Shown here: positions 29,315 to 37,993 of the stretch, in pieces
Layout: each line of letters opens with the position of its first letter
Position numbering within the stretch: position 1 is the stretch's first letter
Assembly: GCA_903910385.1 (NCBI GenBank)
Contig: CAIVZM010000063.1
Location: 62,001 to 126,000 of the forward strand
Length of the DNA stretch: 64,000 bases
Direction of reading: 5' to 3'
DNA from: an uncultured Armatimonadota bacterium
GTDB taxonomy: Bacteria; Armatimonadota; Armatimonadia; Armatimonadales; Armatimonadaceae
Program-made: the position numbers and the translations under genes
Notes under the pieces: model-generated
What the model was told of the DNA's origin: nothing
Database searches by the model: none
The model's input: the letters and a program-made list of their open reading frames with translations, nothing else

Positions 29315-30766
29315 GTGGCGGTAATGCTGAATAAGAAGGATTTAGAAGGGGCGTATGGAAACGTTAACCCGGCAATGAAATGGACTATCGATGCGCCTCT
29401 TTCCTTCGCGACCGATGTCTGCGTTCTTGGCGGCGGTCCCGCAGGCGCGGCGGCGGCGATCGCCGCCCGGCGCGCCGGGGCGAAGACGATGCTCATAGAA
29501 AGAATGGGATATCTGGGCGGCGCGGCGACGGCAATGCAGGTTCCGGCTTTCTGTCCCTTCTCTGACCGTGAGAAAGCGATTGTCCGTGGTATCGGTTGGG
29601 AAATCATGACGGAGATGCAACGCCGCGCCGGAAATCCCGTTCCTGACCCCGATATTTATCACGTTCCGCAGGATCAGGCGCGTATGGACTGGGTTCCCAT
29701 CCATGTGGAAACGCTCAAGGTCATTTACGATGAACTCTGCGCGGCGGCGGATGTCGATATTCTGTTTCATACCTTCGTCGCTCAAATTCTTCGCGACGGC
29801 GACCGAATCACCGGGGTGGTTCTGGCGAACAAAGACGGCCTTTCCGTGGCGACGGCGAAAGTTTTCGTGGACGCTACCGGGGATGCTGATATTGCGGCGC
29901 GGGCGGGGTGTCCCTTCGAACAGGGAGACGATCAGGGACTGACCCAGGGAATGACAATGTGCTTTACCGTTGCGGGCGGATCACGAACGAAGTATCTCGA
30001 TTATGTCTACCGCACGGGCGATGGTTATCTGGCGCAGCGGGTGGAAGCGGCGCGGGCGGCGGGTGACTATGATCTTCCGGACTCCTCGCTGGTCGGCATG
30101 AGTTTCAAAACAGAGACAATCGCTGGGATCAACATGGGGCACGTCTATGGAGGCGATGCCACCAACGCGGCAAGCGTCAGTTGGGCGGAGGCGGAAGGAC
30201 GGCGTATCGTCCAGAAGCTGGTGACCTTTCTACGCAATTACATTCCCGGTCAGGAGAAGATTTATCTGGTTTCCACCGGGCCGCATATCGGTGTCCGTGA
30301 GTCGCGGCGCATCGTCGGCGATTACCGATTGACTCTGGACGATTATCTTGCCTGCCGCTCCTTCCCCGATGATATCGCCCGGAACGCCTACTTCATCGAT
30401 ATCCATGCGGTGACCACCGAGCAAGCGGCGCGCGCCAAAAACATCAGCGATACATCGAGCGAACGTACGGAAAGAAAAAACTACGCTTTGCCGAAGGGGC
30501 GCAGTCATGGCATCCCTTACCGCTGTCTGTTGCCGCAGGGCGTCGAAAACCTGATTGTCGCCGGACGTTCGCTTTCGGCGGATCGTGCGGTGCAGGGCGC
30601 TGCGCGAGTCATGCCGTTCTGCTTTGCGATGGGCGAAGCGGCGGGAATCGCGGCGGCGATGGTAGCGAGCGATTCCGGACGGTTTCGCTCCGTGAACATC
30701 ACGGATTTAAGGGCGAAGCTGAAATCCGTGGGGGCGTTTATCGATGAGAAGTTCCTTGAAGAATAA
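29315..30766 (+). CDS. FAD-dependent oxidoreductase (FAD_oxidored family)
   Basis: 483 residues. The Rossmann FAD-binding motif CVLGGGPAGAAAAIAARRAGA lies near residues 36-56, followed by LIERMGYLGGAATA, and the C-terminal FAD contact region has LIVAGRSLSADRAVQGAARVMP and GEAAGIAAAM. This layout is that of the FAD_oxidored family often found beside sugar-isomerase and glycoside genes in Planctomycetes and Armatimonadota; substrates are mostly unproven. GTG 29315 has AAGGA upstream, ATG 29324 is possible. The next gene, a sugar isomerase, follows after 46 bp and may share its pathway. Confidence 0.88.
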   Translation: MAVMLNKKDLEGAYGNVNPAMKWTIDAPLSFATDVCVLGGGPAGAAAAIAARRAGAKTMLIERMGYLGGAATAMQVPAFCPFSDREKAIVRGIGWEIMTEMQRRAGNPVPDPDIYHVPQDQARMDWVPIHVETLKVIYDELCAAADVDILFHTFVAQILRDGDRITGVVLANKDGLSVATAKVFVDATGDADIAARAGCPFEQGDDQGLTQGMTMCFTVAGGSRTKYLDYVYRTGDGYLAQRVEAARAAGDYDLPDSSLVGMSFKTETIAGINMGHVYGGDATNAASVSWAEAEGRRIVQKLVTFLRNYIPGQEKIYLVSTGPHIGVRESRRIVGDYRLTLDDYLACRSFPDDIARNAYFIDIHAVTTEQAARAKNISDTSSERTERKNYALPKGRSHGIPYRCLLPQGVENLIVAGRSLSADRAVQGAARVMPFCFAMGEAAGIAAAMVASDSGRFRSVNITDLRAKLKSVGAFIDEKFLEE

Positions 30767-30812
30767 TCTGTCGATAAACGCATATTAATCGCATAATTAG
30801 GGGAGGGGTTGT

Positions 30813-31595
30813 ATGAACCAGATTGCATTTTCTACGCTTTCCTGTCCCGATTGGGACTGGGATCAGATCGTAACGGCGGCGCAAACGTATGGATACGATG
30901 CGCTGGAATTGCGCGGCTACCTGAACTCGATGGATTTACCCAGCGCCGAACCCTTTACGATACAAAACCGCGCATCGACCCGGCGACGCCTGGAGGACAT
31001 CGGAATCGCCGTCTGTTGCATCAGTTCGTCCGGAGTCGTCGCGCAGGCGAATCTTGATCATGTCCGGGCGCATTGTGAACTGGCAAGTGGGTTAGGGGCT
31101 CCGATGGTCCGCGTCTTCGGGGGGAATCTTCCGGAGGGAACCCCACGGCAGGAAGCGATCGCTCACGCCGCTATCACACTCCGTTCGTTCGGGGATGCCG
31201 CGGAGACGGAGGGAGTCCAGATCGTTCTGGAGACGCATGACGCTTTTTCGACCGGGGAATCGGTGGCGGAACTGCTGGCGGCGACCGATCATCCGTCCGT
31301 GTACGCTCTCTGGGATCTGCATCATCCGTATCGTCAGGGAGAATCGCCGGAGGAAACCTGCCGCTACCTTGCCGGGAAGATACGCCATGTCCATATCAAG
31401 GACAGCAAGGATGGCGCCTATACGCTGTTCGGGGAAGGGGATGTCCCTCTGGACGCTATGCTTTCCCTGTTGCGGGAAACGAATTACGACGGGCCGATTT
31501 CCGTCGAATGGGAAAAACGCTGGCATCCGGAAATCGCCGATCCAGAAATCGCTCTGCCACAATATGCCCGAAAGATGCGGGGACTGAGCCTTTGA
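30813..31595 (+). CDS. Sugar phosphate isomerase/epimerase (xylose-isomerase-like TIM barrel)
   Basis: 260 residues; starts at ATG with a strong GGGGAGGGG site upstream. The AP-endonuclease-2/xylose-isomerase fold is evident: N-terminal YGYDALELRGY, metal-ligand Glu in VLETHDAF, the Asp/His pair in YALWDLHHPY, the HVHIKDS strand with ligand His, and the last Glu in PISVEWEKRWHP. Family members isomerise or epimerise sugars or inositols; the exact substrate is open. Its stop overlaps the probable kdsB start. Confidence 0.9.
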   Translation: MNQIAFSTLSCPDWDWDQIVTAAQTYGYDALELRGYLNSMDLPSAEPFTIQNRASTRRRLEDIGIAVCCISSSGVVAQANLDHVRAHCELASGLGAPMVRVFGGNLPEGTPRQEAIAHAAITLRSFGDAAETEGVQIVLETHDAFSTGESVAELLAATDHPSVYALWDLHHPYRQGESPEETCRYLAGKIRHVHIKDSKDGAYTLFGEGDVPLDAMLSLLRETNYDGPISVEWEKRWHPEIADPEIALPQYARKMRGLSL

Positions 31596-32374
31596 ACCCG
31601 ATAGAAACTTTGAATCTGAGAGAAACTTCGAATCCGAGAGAAAGCGGAACGGGGCGTGTGGCGGTCCTGATTCCCGCCCGATTAGCAGCGACCCGTTTGC
31701 CCGATAAGCCTCTGGCGGACCTGGGCGGCAAACCGATGATCCAGCGCGTCTACGAACAGGCGCTTAAAGCGGAACGCGTCTCCGAAGTCATAGTGGCGAC
31801 GCCGGATGCGGCGATTCGTGAGGCGGTGGAAGCGTTCGGCGGAAATGTGATCATGACCTCCGATACGCACCCGACCGGCACGGATCGATTGGCGGAAGCG
31901 GCGCGGTCGCTCTCGGAAGGAATCGAAATCATCGTCAATGTGCAGGGGGATGAACCCCTGATCGACCCCGCAACTATCGATGCCGTAGCGGAACCCCTGC
32001 TGTCAGACCCGGCGGTGGTCATGGTTTCCGCTATGTGTCCGTTGCCGGAAGAGGCATGGTCAGACCCCGCCCGTGTCAAAGTCGTCTGTGATCAGAACGG
32101 GAACGCGCTTTATTTTTCCCGCCATCCCATTCCTTTTCGTCGTTCGGCGGATGCTCCCGTGAAGCCACGGTTGCATCTGGGATTGTACGCCTACCGCCGT
32201 TCATTTCTGCTGACCTTCGCCGCGCTGGCTCCGACGCCGCTGGAGCGCACGGAATCGTTGGAGCAACTCCGCGTTCTGGAACACGGCTATCGTATCCGAA
32301 TGGTGGAAACGGCGGACGCTCCCCTGGCGATCGATACGCCGGAGGATCTGGCGCGAGTCCGTCTGCTCTTCTGA
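31592..32374 (+). CDS. kdsB: 3-deoxy-manno-octulosonate cytidylyltransferase (CMP-Kdo synthetase)
   Basis: Activates Kdo with CTP for LPS inner-core synthesis, so the cell should have an LPS-bearing outer membrane. The nucleotide-binding signature VLIPARLAATRLPDKPLADL, the GTDRLAEA segment and the NVQGDEPLI motif are all present. The start is uncertain: TTG 31592 overlaps the previous stop (TTGA) and gives a 22-residue N-terminal extension made of a duplicated six-residue unit; GTG 31658 would start exactly at the core domain. E. coli KdsB has no such extension. Likely co-transcribed with the isomerase. Confidence 0.92.
   Translation: MNPIETLNLRETSNPRESGTGRVAVLIPARLAATRLPDKPLADLGGKPMIQRVYEQALKAERVSEVIVATPDAAIREAVEAFGGNVIMTSDTHPTGTDRLAEAARSLSEGIEIIVNVQGDEPLIDPATIDAVAEPLLSDPAVVMVSAMCPLPEEAWSDPARVKVVCDQNGNALYFSRHPIPFRRSADAPVKPRLHLGLYAYRRSFLLTFAALAPTPLERTESLEQLRVLEHGYRIRMVETADAPLAIDTPEDLARVRLLF
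31603..31638. repeat. In-frame 18-bp tandem duplication at the kdsB 5' end
   Basis: Two adjacent 18-bp units (31603-31620, 31621-31638) differ at only two positions. Read in the kdsB frame they encode ETLNLR and ETSNPR. This looks like recent slippage in an unconstrained N-terminal or untranslated segment and argues that the protein core begins at 31658. Confidence 0.6.
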
Positions 32375-32430
32375 TCCGTCAGGAGTCATTTCTATGTATT
32401 TCACAACTTGAGCAAGAGGAACGTACATCA

Positions 32431-32874
32431 TTGGAAGAATGGCGGCGCGATGAATTTTTGATCAGCATGGATAAAAGTCGGGTAGATATTCCGGCAGTGA
32501 CGAAATGGCTGGCGACGGAGTCCTACTGGGCGGAGGGCATCTCCTCAGAGATTGTGGCGAAGGCGATTGCCAATAGCGACGTGTATGGTGTGTATCATGA
32601 ACCGGATGGACGCCAGATTGGTTTCGCCCGCGTTGTCACAGACCATGCCACCTGCGCCTATCTCTGCGATGTCTTTATCATGCCGGAATTTCAGGGACGC
32701 GGACTGGGAATCTGGTTGATGGAAGTGATCTGGAATCGCCCGGAAATGCTATCCCTGCGCACATGGTCGCTGGCGACGCGGGACGCACACGGTCTCTACG
32801 AAAAATTCGGCTTCGAAACCGTGACCAATAATCGGTGGATGGCGCGTCGATTACGCACCTCGTATCTTCCCTGA
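32431..32874 (+). CDS. GNAT-family N-acetyltransferase
   Basis: 147 residues; TTG start with GAGGA ten bases upstream. Motif A is FIMPEFQGRGLGIWLMEVI and motif B DAHGLYEKFGFE. The arrangement, with YGVYHEPDGRQIGFARVVTD and CAYLCDVF strands before the acetyl-CoA loop, matches a well-populated stand-alone GNAT subfamily. Acceptor unknown. Convergent with the glycerate kinase gene. Confidence 0.88.
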   Translation: MEEWRRDEFLISMDKSRVDIPAVTKWLATESYWAEGISSEIVAKAIANSDVYGVYHEPDGRQIGFARVVTDHATCAYLCDVFIMPEFQGRGLGIWLMEVIWNRPEMLSLRTWSLATRDAHGLYEKFGFETVTNNRWMARRLRTSYLP

Positions 32875-32907
32875 AATCCCGGAGTGGCGAACAGTTTCAA
32901 GGAGAGA

Positions 32908-34053
32908 TCAAGAAGAAAATTTGCGACCGATTTCTATACAGCGAGCGGCGCGTTCGGCGGCATCGGCGAGCCAATCCGAGGCATTCGCAAGTGCGTCGTC
33001 GAGGGAGCAGGGGCCTGGCGTCAGGGAGAGGACTGCCGCGACCCCTATCTGTTCCGCCAGAAGAGTCGCGCGTAAATCGGGAGTGATAGACCCTACTATA
33101 GCGCAGACCTGAACGCCCGCCGCTTTCGCCCGTCGGGCGACCCCTGCTATGGCTTTGCCGCCCAGTGTTTGAGCATCTAACCGACCTTCTCCGGTGATGA
33201 CCAGATCGGCGTTGGCGAGATGTGCATCGAAACTGATCGTATCCAGAACGATATCGATCCCCGGTTTCAAGATGGCATGGGGAAAAAGATAACGTAATCC
33301 GAACGTGGTTCCGCCTGCGGCGCCATCGCCCGGAGCGGAGGTGACCGACGATAGTATATGTGCGTACTGTGTCAGAGCGGCATCCAGCAGGAGAGTTTCC
33401 TTCCCGGTGGCGCCTTTCTGGGGGCCGAAGATCACACTCGCTCCCCGATCTCCAATCAATGTGTTATCGACATCGCAGGCGATATGGATTTCAAAAGCGG
33501 AAGGATCGATTTTCAAGCCGGATCGATCCACCCTGTGCAGGCGGGAAAGAGCGATGCCGCCGGGCGGCAGGTCATCTCCCTGCTCATCGAGTAACCGAAC
33601 GCCCAGCGCCGTGAGAATGCCCGCGCCGCCATCATTGGTGGCGGAACCCCCCAGCCCGATGATCAGACGGCGAACGCCCGGATACCGGGTCGCTTCCAGA
33701 ATCAATTCGCCGATGCCGTAGGTAGAGGCTATTGCAGGGTTACGTCTTTCGGCAGGGATCTGCGTCAATCCCGCCGCCTGCGCCAATTCGATGACCGCCG
33801 TTTCCCTGTCGGGAAGCGTTCCCCAACGGGCGGAAATCGGGCTTCCCATGGCATCCGTGACAATCGTTGCAAACGCTTCGCCACTGGTCGCGGCGAGAAG
33901 GACATCCAGAACGCCTTCGCCACCATCAGCGACCGGTAATCGGACGATTTCCGAATCCTGCCATACGCGGCGCAAACCCTCTTCGAGGGCGATAACCGCA
34001 TTCGGCGCGGAGAGCGATCCTTTAAAAGAATCCGGAGCGAGAAGGATCTTCAT
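32908..34053 (-). CDS. Glycerate kinase (GarK/GlxK type)
   Basis: Phosphorylates D-glycerate (usually to 2-phosphoglycerate in this type), linking glycerate or glyoxylate degradation to glycolysis. 381 residues, normal length. Signatures: KILLAPDSFKGSLSA at the N-terminus, LPVADGGEGVLDVL, LIIGLGGSATNDGGAG and ADLVITGEGRLDAQTLGGKA. No other glycerate-pathway gene (tartronate semialdehyde reductase, glyoxylate carboligase) lies nearby, though glycerol-3-phosphate dehydrogenase is 0.9 kb upstream. Confidence 0.95.
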   Translation of the reverse strand: MKILLAPDSFKGSLSAPNAVIALEEGLRRVWQDSEIVRLPVADGGEGVLDVLLAATSGEAFATIVTDAMGSPISARWGTLPDRETAVIELAQAAGLTQIPAERRNPAIASTYGIGELILEATRYPGVRRLIIGLGGSATNDGGAGILTALGVRLLDEQGDDLPPGGIALSRLHRVDRSGLKIDPSAFEIHIACDVDNTLIGDRGASVIFGPQKGATGKETLLLDAALTQYAHILSSVTSAPGDGAAGGTTFGLRYLFPHAILKPGIDIVLDTISFDAHLANADLVITGEGRLDAQTLGGKAIAGVARRAKAAGVQVCAIVGSITPDLRATLLAEQIGVAAVLSLTPGPCSLDDALANASDWLADAAERAARCIEIGRKFSS

Positions 34054-34117
34054 CGTCTGATTTTATCCTTTCTCTGAGGATATCCGCCGGATCAGGAAAG
34101 TGCGTCAGGCGGAATGG

Positions 34118-34654
34118 TCACACGGAATCTTCCGGTAATTCTGCGGAGGGGGAGAGGTGCGAAGCGGTGACATCCCGACCCCGCATCTGGGTCAGCAGTT
34201 CCAGAAGGCGCTTTGCTTCGCGGTGGCGTTGGGTAAAGACTGAGTCGAAAAATTTCCCCATCCAGAGGCGGTCTGCAAGGGCGCCAAGCGGACCAACAGG
34301 CGCGTATTCTACCGTTTCTGTAAACAGGGTACCTGATTGGAAAGGAGCGAAACGGCGTCGATGCAGAAACTGTGCGAACGGTCCCGCGACCTGTCGTTCC
34401 GCAAAACCGCTGGGACAATTGAGATCGCAAATTTCCGTTTCAATGACTTGCCAGAGGCCGCCAAGGCGCATTCGCCATCGGATATGCATTCCGTTTGTCA
34501 AAGCGGCGGCGTTTTCATTCTCTTCAAGAATCGCTTCCTGTTGTTCCGCCGGGGCGATTCGTGCGTAATTTTTCAGGCTCGCATGGAATTCGAAAACGTC
34601 CTTCGGCGGACGGTCAATAAAGACCTGATATTGACGACGTTGCAACGTTGCCAT
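34118..34654 (-). CDS. SRPBCC (START/polyketide cyclase-like) domain protein
   Basis: 178 residues. The opening strand and helix YQVFIDRPPKDVFEFHASLKNYARIAP and the closing long helix FTQRHREAKRLLELLTQM are the helix-grip fold with a hydrophobic ligand pocket. Close relatives include ligand-binding proteins encoded beside cell-division inhibitor-like epimerases; no enzyme activity can be predicted. Same strand as glycerate kinase, 64 bp apart. Confidence 0.8.
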   Translation of the reverse strand: MATLQRRQYQVFIDRPPKDVFEFHASLKNYARIAPAEQQEAILEENENAAALTNGMHIRWRMRLGGLWQVIETEICDLNCPSGFAERQVAGPFAQFLHRRRFAPFQSGTLFTETVEYAPVGPLGALADRLWMGKFFDSVFTQRHREAKRLLELLTQMRGRDVTASHLSPSAELPEDSV

Positions 34655-34975
34655 GGTGACAGTTTACTCCAGTAAACATAAGAATGCAATACTATATAAT
34701 ATTGTCTATGTGTATTTGGGATTGTATTTAAAATATTTGAAGTCAAATTGTAATTTATTGTTTGTACATTAGTGTTAAATACCTGGAGCGTTATTATAGG
34801 ATGCATATTTTTTTATGCTTCAGCATTAATGTGATAATAGCCGGGCAACCCTTCGCCCTCAGATAATAAGCCACAACTCCCGTCAGGTGTTGCGAGGGAA
34901 TTCACCCGAATGTTTTAAGGATATATACTCAAAGAGTTACAATAGAGCGCTTAGAGGAAAGAACGGGATGAACGA
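34655..34975. other. AT-rich intergenic region before glpD
   Basis: About 320 bp, markedly richer in A/T than the surrounding genes, especially 34680-34820, with no convincing reading frame. A TACAAT at 34938-34943 could be the -10 of glpD, but no good -35 is seen 17 bp before it. Divergent promoters for glpD and the SRPBCC gene must lie here. The composition contrast may mark a lost insertion. Confidence 0.4.
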
Positions 34976-36433
34976 ATGAAATATGACCTCCTGATCATTG
35001 GCGGCGGCATCAACGGTCTCGGAATAGCAGCGGACGCCTCTGAGAGAGGCTTGAAGACGCTGATTGTAGAGCGAAATGATTGGGGCGCGGGAACGACCTC
35101 CGCATCATCGCGCCTCATTCATGGCGGACTTCGCTACCTTCAATATGGCGAGATTGATCTGGTGAGGGAGTCGTTACGGGAGCGGGGTATTCTGGCGCGT
35201 CAACGACCTCATCTTGTACATCCGATTTCGCTGTTGATTCCGACGTTTCAGAATCAACCGATGCCCGGATGGATGGTAGGCGTCGGTCTGGGGCTTTACC
35301 ACTTGCTTGCGCATGATCCTCTGTTTCCGCGCCCGTCCGCGTTGGACGTTCGCGACACGAAAATGCGTGAACCTGGTCTGACGACCGACCGCCTGACGGG
35401 GGGATACATCTACCCCGATGCGCAGATCGAATTTCCCGAACGTCTGTGTGTGGAATTGATGCGGGAAACGCTCAAATCAGGCGGCGAAGCGCGAAACCAT
35501 ACGCGTGTCAGAGAACTGCGGCAAAATGCGGAGGGCGCGGTGATCGGCGCCCTTTTGCATGACGAACTGACCGGCACGGACGAAGAAGTCGAAGCGGAAT
35601 TGACTATCAATGCGGCGGGACCCTGGGTAGATGTCGTCAACCGGACGCTGAAAATTCCGCCGCCGAAACTCATTGGCGGCACATGGGGAACGCATCTTGT
35701 TCTGCCAGACCGCGATGCTGGCCCAAAGGGTGCGATTTACGCTACCGCAAAGCGCGATAATCGCCCCTTCTTCCTCCTGCCATGGAACGACCGCTTACTG
35801 GTCGGCACCACCGATGTCAAATTTACGGCGAACGACCCGGACGCTCTTAAAATTGAACCCTGGGAGCCGGAATATCTTCTGGAGGAGACCAATCATCTTT
35901 TCCCTGATGCTCGCTACCGGGAATCCGATATCGAAGCGACGACGGTCGGGATCCGACCTCTACCATCCACCGATGGTAAAAAAACGGGAGCGATCACGCG
36001 GCGTCATTTTCTGGTCAATCATGCCGAGCGCAACGGCGTCGCCGGAATTGTCAGCATCGTCGGCGGAAAACTGACAACTTACCGAAGCTTGGCGGAAGAA
36101 GCGGTAAACCTGGCGCTGAAACTGCTGGGACGCCCGCTAGTCGCCTGCAAAACCGCAAAAATCGAGGAAATCCCGACCGTGGAAACGCAGATTCGCGACG
36201 CGGAGGCGTCGCTGTTGCGTCTGAAGAGAGATGGCGCTTACGCCCGACGATTGATCGCCCTGTATGGATCGTCGTATCGGGAAATTCTGGCGCGAATCGA
36301 AAGAGAGCCTGCCCTTGGCGAATCATCCTCCGAGTATCCAGACACCCTCACGGCGCAGGTAATCCACGCCAGAGAAGCGGAACAGGCGCGAACGGAGGAC
36401 GATATCGCCCGCCGACTGATGACGAAGTTTTAA
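34976..36433 (+). CDS. glpD: Aerobic glycerol-3-phosphate dehydrogenase
   Basis: Membrane-associated FAD enzyme oxidising glycerol-3-phosphate to dihydroxyacetone phosphate and passing electrons to quinone. 485 residues. FAD-binding LLIIGGGINGLGIAADASERG is at the N-terminus, then the DAO signature TTSASSRLIHGGLRYLQYGE, and the substrate region VGTTDVKF and TTVGIRPL. Electrons would enter the respiratory chain that ends at the Alternative Complex III locus at 62324. No glpF/glpK nearby. Confidence 0.95.
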   Translation: MKYDLLIIGGGINGLGIAADASERGLKTLIVERNDWGAGTTSASSRLIHGGLRYLQYGEIDLVRESLRERGILARQRPHLVHPISLLIPTFQNQPMPGWMVGVGLGLYHLLAHDPLFPRPSALDVRDTKMREPGLTTDRLTGGYIYPDAQIEFPERLCVELMRETLKSGGEARNHTRVRELRQNAEGAVIGALLHDELTGTDEEVEAELTINAAGPWVDVVNRTLKIPPPKLIGGTWGTHLVLPDRDAGPKGAIYATAKRDNRPFFLLPWNDRLLVGTTDVKFTANDPDALKIEPWEPEYLLEETNHLFPDARYRESDIEATTVGIRPLPSTDGKKTGAITRRHFLVNHAERNGVAGIVSIVGGKLTTYRSLAEEAVNLALKLLGRPLVACKTAKIEEIPTVETQIRDAEASLLRLKRDGAYARRLIALYGSSYREILARIEREPALGESSSEYPDTLTAQVIHAREAEQARTEDDIARRLMTKF

Positions 36434-36468
36434 TTCTGTCCTTGCCTTGGAAGCCTTGCGCTTTTAGT

Positions 36469-37197
36469 TTATCTTCGACGGCGCAGGGCGATTGCAAGAG
36501 GCAGGAATGCAAGAGAAAGCAGCGTCATTGAGGACGGTTCCGGTGCGGTGACGCCGCCGAGGAGTTCCCCTCTCACTTCGATGAAGAACGCGCCTGACTT
36601 ATCGCCCGGACCCGGACCTACCCACGCCTGCCCCGCCGAACCGGATCCTGCGATTTCATTAGGCGCCCCCGGCGCGGCGCCGTTGCCATCGGTGAAGCCC
36701 CATCCGAAAATGCCGCTATCGGCGCTGGAGAATGTTCCAATACCGAACCAGTAATCGGTATTGGCTTCCAGAATAAAATTCGTATTCGGCGTAAACGCCG
36801 CATCGCTCAGATTGGCTGCCGTCAGATTGTCGGTCATGGCGTTCGGCAATGTCGGTATGGTAAAGGTAGTCAGAATGCCGGTCGGACCTGCTGTGGGAAG
36901 ATTTGCCTGCGTATCACTGGAGCGTAATTCCGCGAAGACGAGCGGAGACCGATTCTTACCGACGCGCGCAATAATCGAGGTCAGGCGATAACGCTGTGCG
37001 CCCATATGGAACTTCTGTGCGCTTTCCTGATCCAGTTGGGTGAAAAGAGAGGGGCTACCCGTATCCGCCGTCTGATTGAGCGAGCTGATAATCAGCGAAT
37101 CGGCATAGGAGGCCGATGTCGTAAAAGACGAAAGGCAGATAATCGAAGCGAGCTTCAGAGCGTTGAGAGAGGGGTTGAGAGGGGGGCGAAGCATCAT
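36469..37197 (-). CDS. PEP-CTERM sorted exported protein (paralogue 1)
   Basis: 243 residues from ATG 37197, which overlaps the stop of the upstream paralogue (ATGA) and follows GAGGA. Signal peptide ends in TSASYADS. The C-terminus is a textbook PEP-CTERM tail: APEPSSM, a hydrophobic helix, then RRRR, recognised by an exosortase. The body shares YRLTSIIARVG, FILEANTDYWFGIG and FIEVRGELL with the adjacent gene, a choice-of-anchor-like beta-sandwich. No exosortase gene is in the window. A longer reading frame up to 37368 would run through the paralogue and is rejected. Confidence 0.85.
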   Translation of the reverse strand: MMLRPPLNPSLNALKLASIICLSSFTTSASYADSLIISSLNQTADTGSPSLFTQLDQESAQKFHMGAQRYRLTSIIARVGKNRSPLVFAELRSSDTQANLPTAGPTGILTTFTIPTLPNAMTDNLTAANLSDAAFTPNTNFILEANTDYWFGIGTFSSADSGIFGWGFTDGNGAAPGAPNEIAGSGSAGQAWVGPGPGDKSGAFFIEVRGELLGGVTAPEPSSMTLLSLAFLPLAIALRRRR

Positions 37198-37922
37198 TTC
37201 TTCTTCCTCACTGGATTCCGGCACAGGGAAAAATTCACTGAGGACGAGGCCGTGAGGATACCTAGCGTAAGCCCCAGAAATGCCAGCGTGGACGGTTCGG
37301 GCGCGGCGCTGATCAGACGTTCGCCCCGGACTTCGAACAGGTACGGATTGTCTCGCGCCAGTGTCCAATGCTCGCCTTCATCATTTGTCAGCGCATACCG
37401 TGAAGGTATATTGAGCGGGCCGCCGGACGAACTGTACACCCATTGGTACTCAAAATTATCATTATCCGAGCCTCCCAGACTGCCGAGGGCGAACCAGTAC
37501 CGCGTATTGGCTTCCAGAATGACCGGGGCGTTCGGAAGAAAGGTTTCGTTCAATAGTCCCGTTGTTGAGATGGTTGGAACAGCGAAGGCAGTCAGGTAAT
37601 TGGTCTTTCCTGTCACCGGCCCGTTATTGCCGTCATCAGCGCGAAGGTTGGCGAATGGTTTGATTTCCGTCGTCTGGTTCCCGACACGATTTCCCACACG
37701 AGCGATAATCGATGTCAACTGATAGCGAAAGGAACCTGTCAGGAACGATTGCGCCTCGGCATGCCCCACTCCATAGATATGCGTAACGCCGCCCTGCTTC
37801 AGCGCAAGGGAACTGACAATCGTCTCATCCGCACGGGAAGGCGACGGTGACAGGGTGAATATCGCTGTCAAAATCAGAGCGTTGAATCCCGTCAGGACAC
37901 CTGTACTACGGCGTTGCATCAT
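37194..37922 (-). CDS. PEP-CTERM-like exported protein (paralogue 2, atypical tail)
   Basis: 242 residues with signal peptide ending PSPSRAD. Matching phrases with its downstream neighbour (FRYQLTSIIARVG, VILEANTRYWFALG, LFEVRGERL) show a tandem duplication. The tail begins normally (AAPEPSTLAFLG, hydrophobic helix) but instead of a short Arg cluster it continues SSSVNFSLCRNPVRKKK. This may be a modified or degraded sorting signal. Co-translated with paralogue 1 through a 4-nt overlap. Confidence 0.82.
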   Translation of the reverse strand: MMQRRSTGVLTGFNALILTAIFTLSPSPSRADETIVSSLALKQGGVTHIYGVGHAEAQSFLTGSFRYQLTSIIARVGNRVGNQTTEIKPFANLRADDGNNGPVTGKTNYLTAFAVPTISTTGLLNETFLPNAPVILEANTRYWFALGSLGGSDNDNFEYQWVYSSSGGPLNIPSRYALTNDEGEHWTLARDNPYLFEVRGERLISAAPEPSTLAFLGLTLGILTASSSVNFSLCRNPVRKKK

Positions 37923-37993
37923 CCTATCCTCCGGTAATCTGTTAAAGCTTTTCCATAATTGTAGCCGATTTTAGCAAAAAAACGCAAACGTCA

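Noticed and set aside
31508-32374. kdsB starting at ATG 31508
   Set aside because: It would overlap the isomerase gene by 88 bp and add sequence without similarity to KdsB.
36469-37368. Longer form of the first PEP-CTERM protein starting at 37368
   Set aside because: The extra N-terminus would be read from inside the paralogue gene; ATG 37197 has a ribosome site and begins a proper signal peptide.
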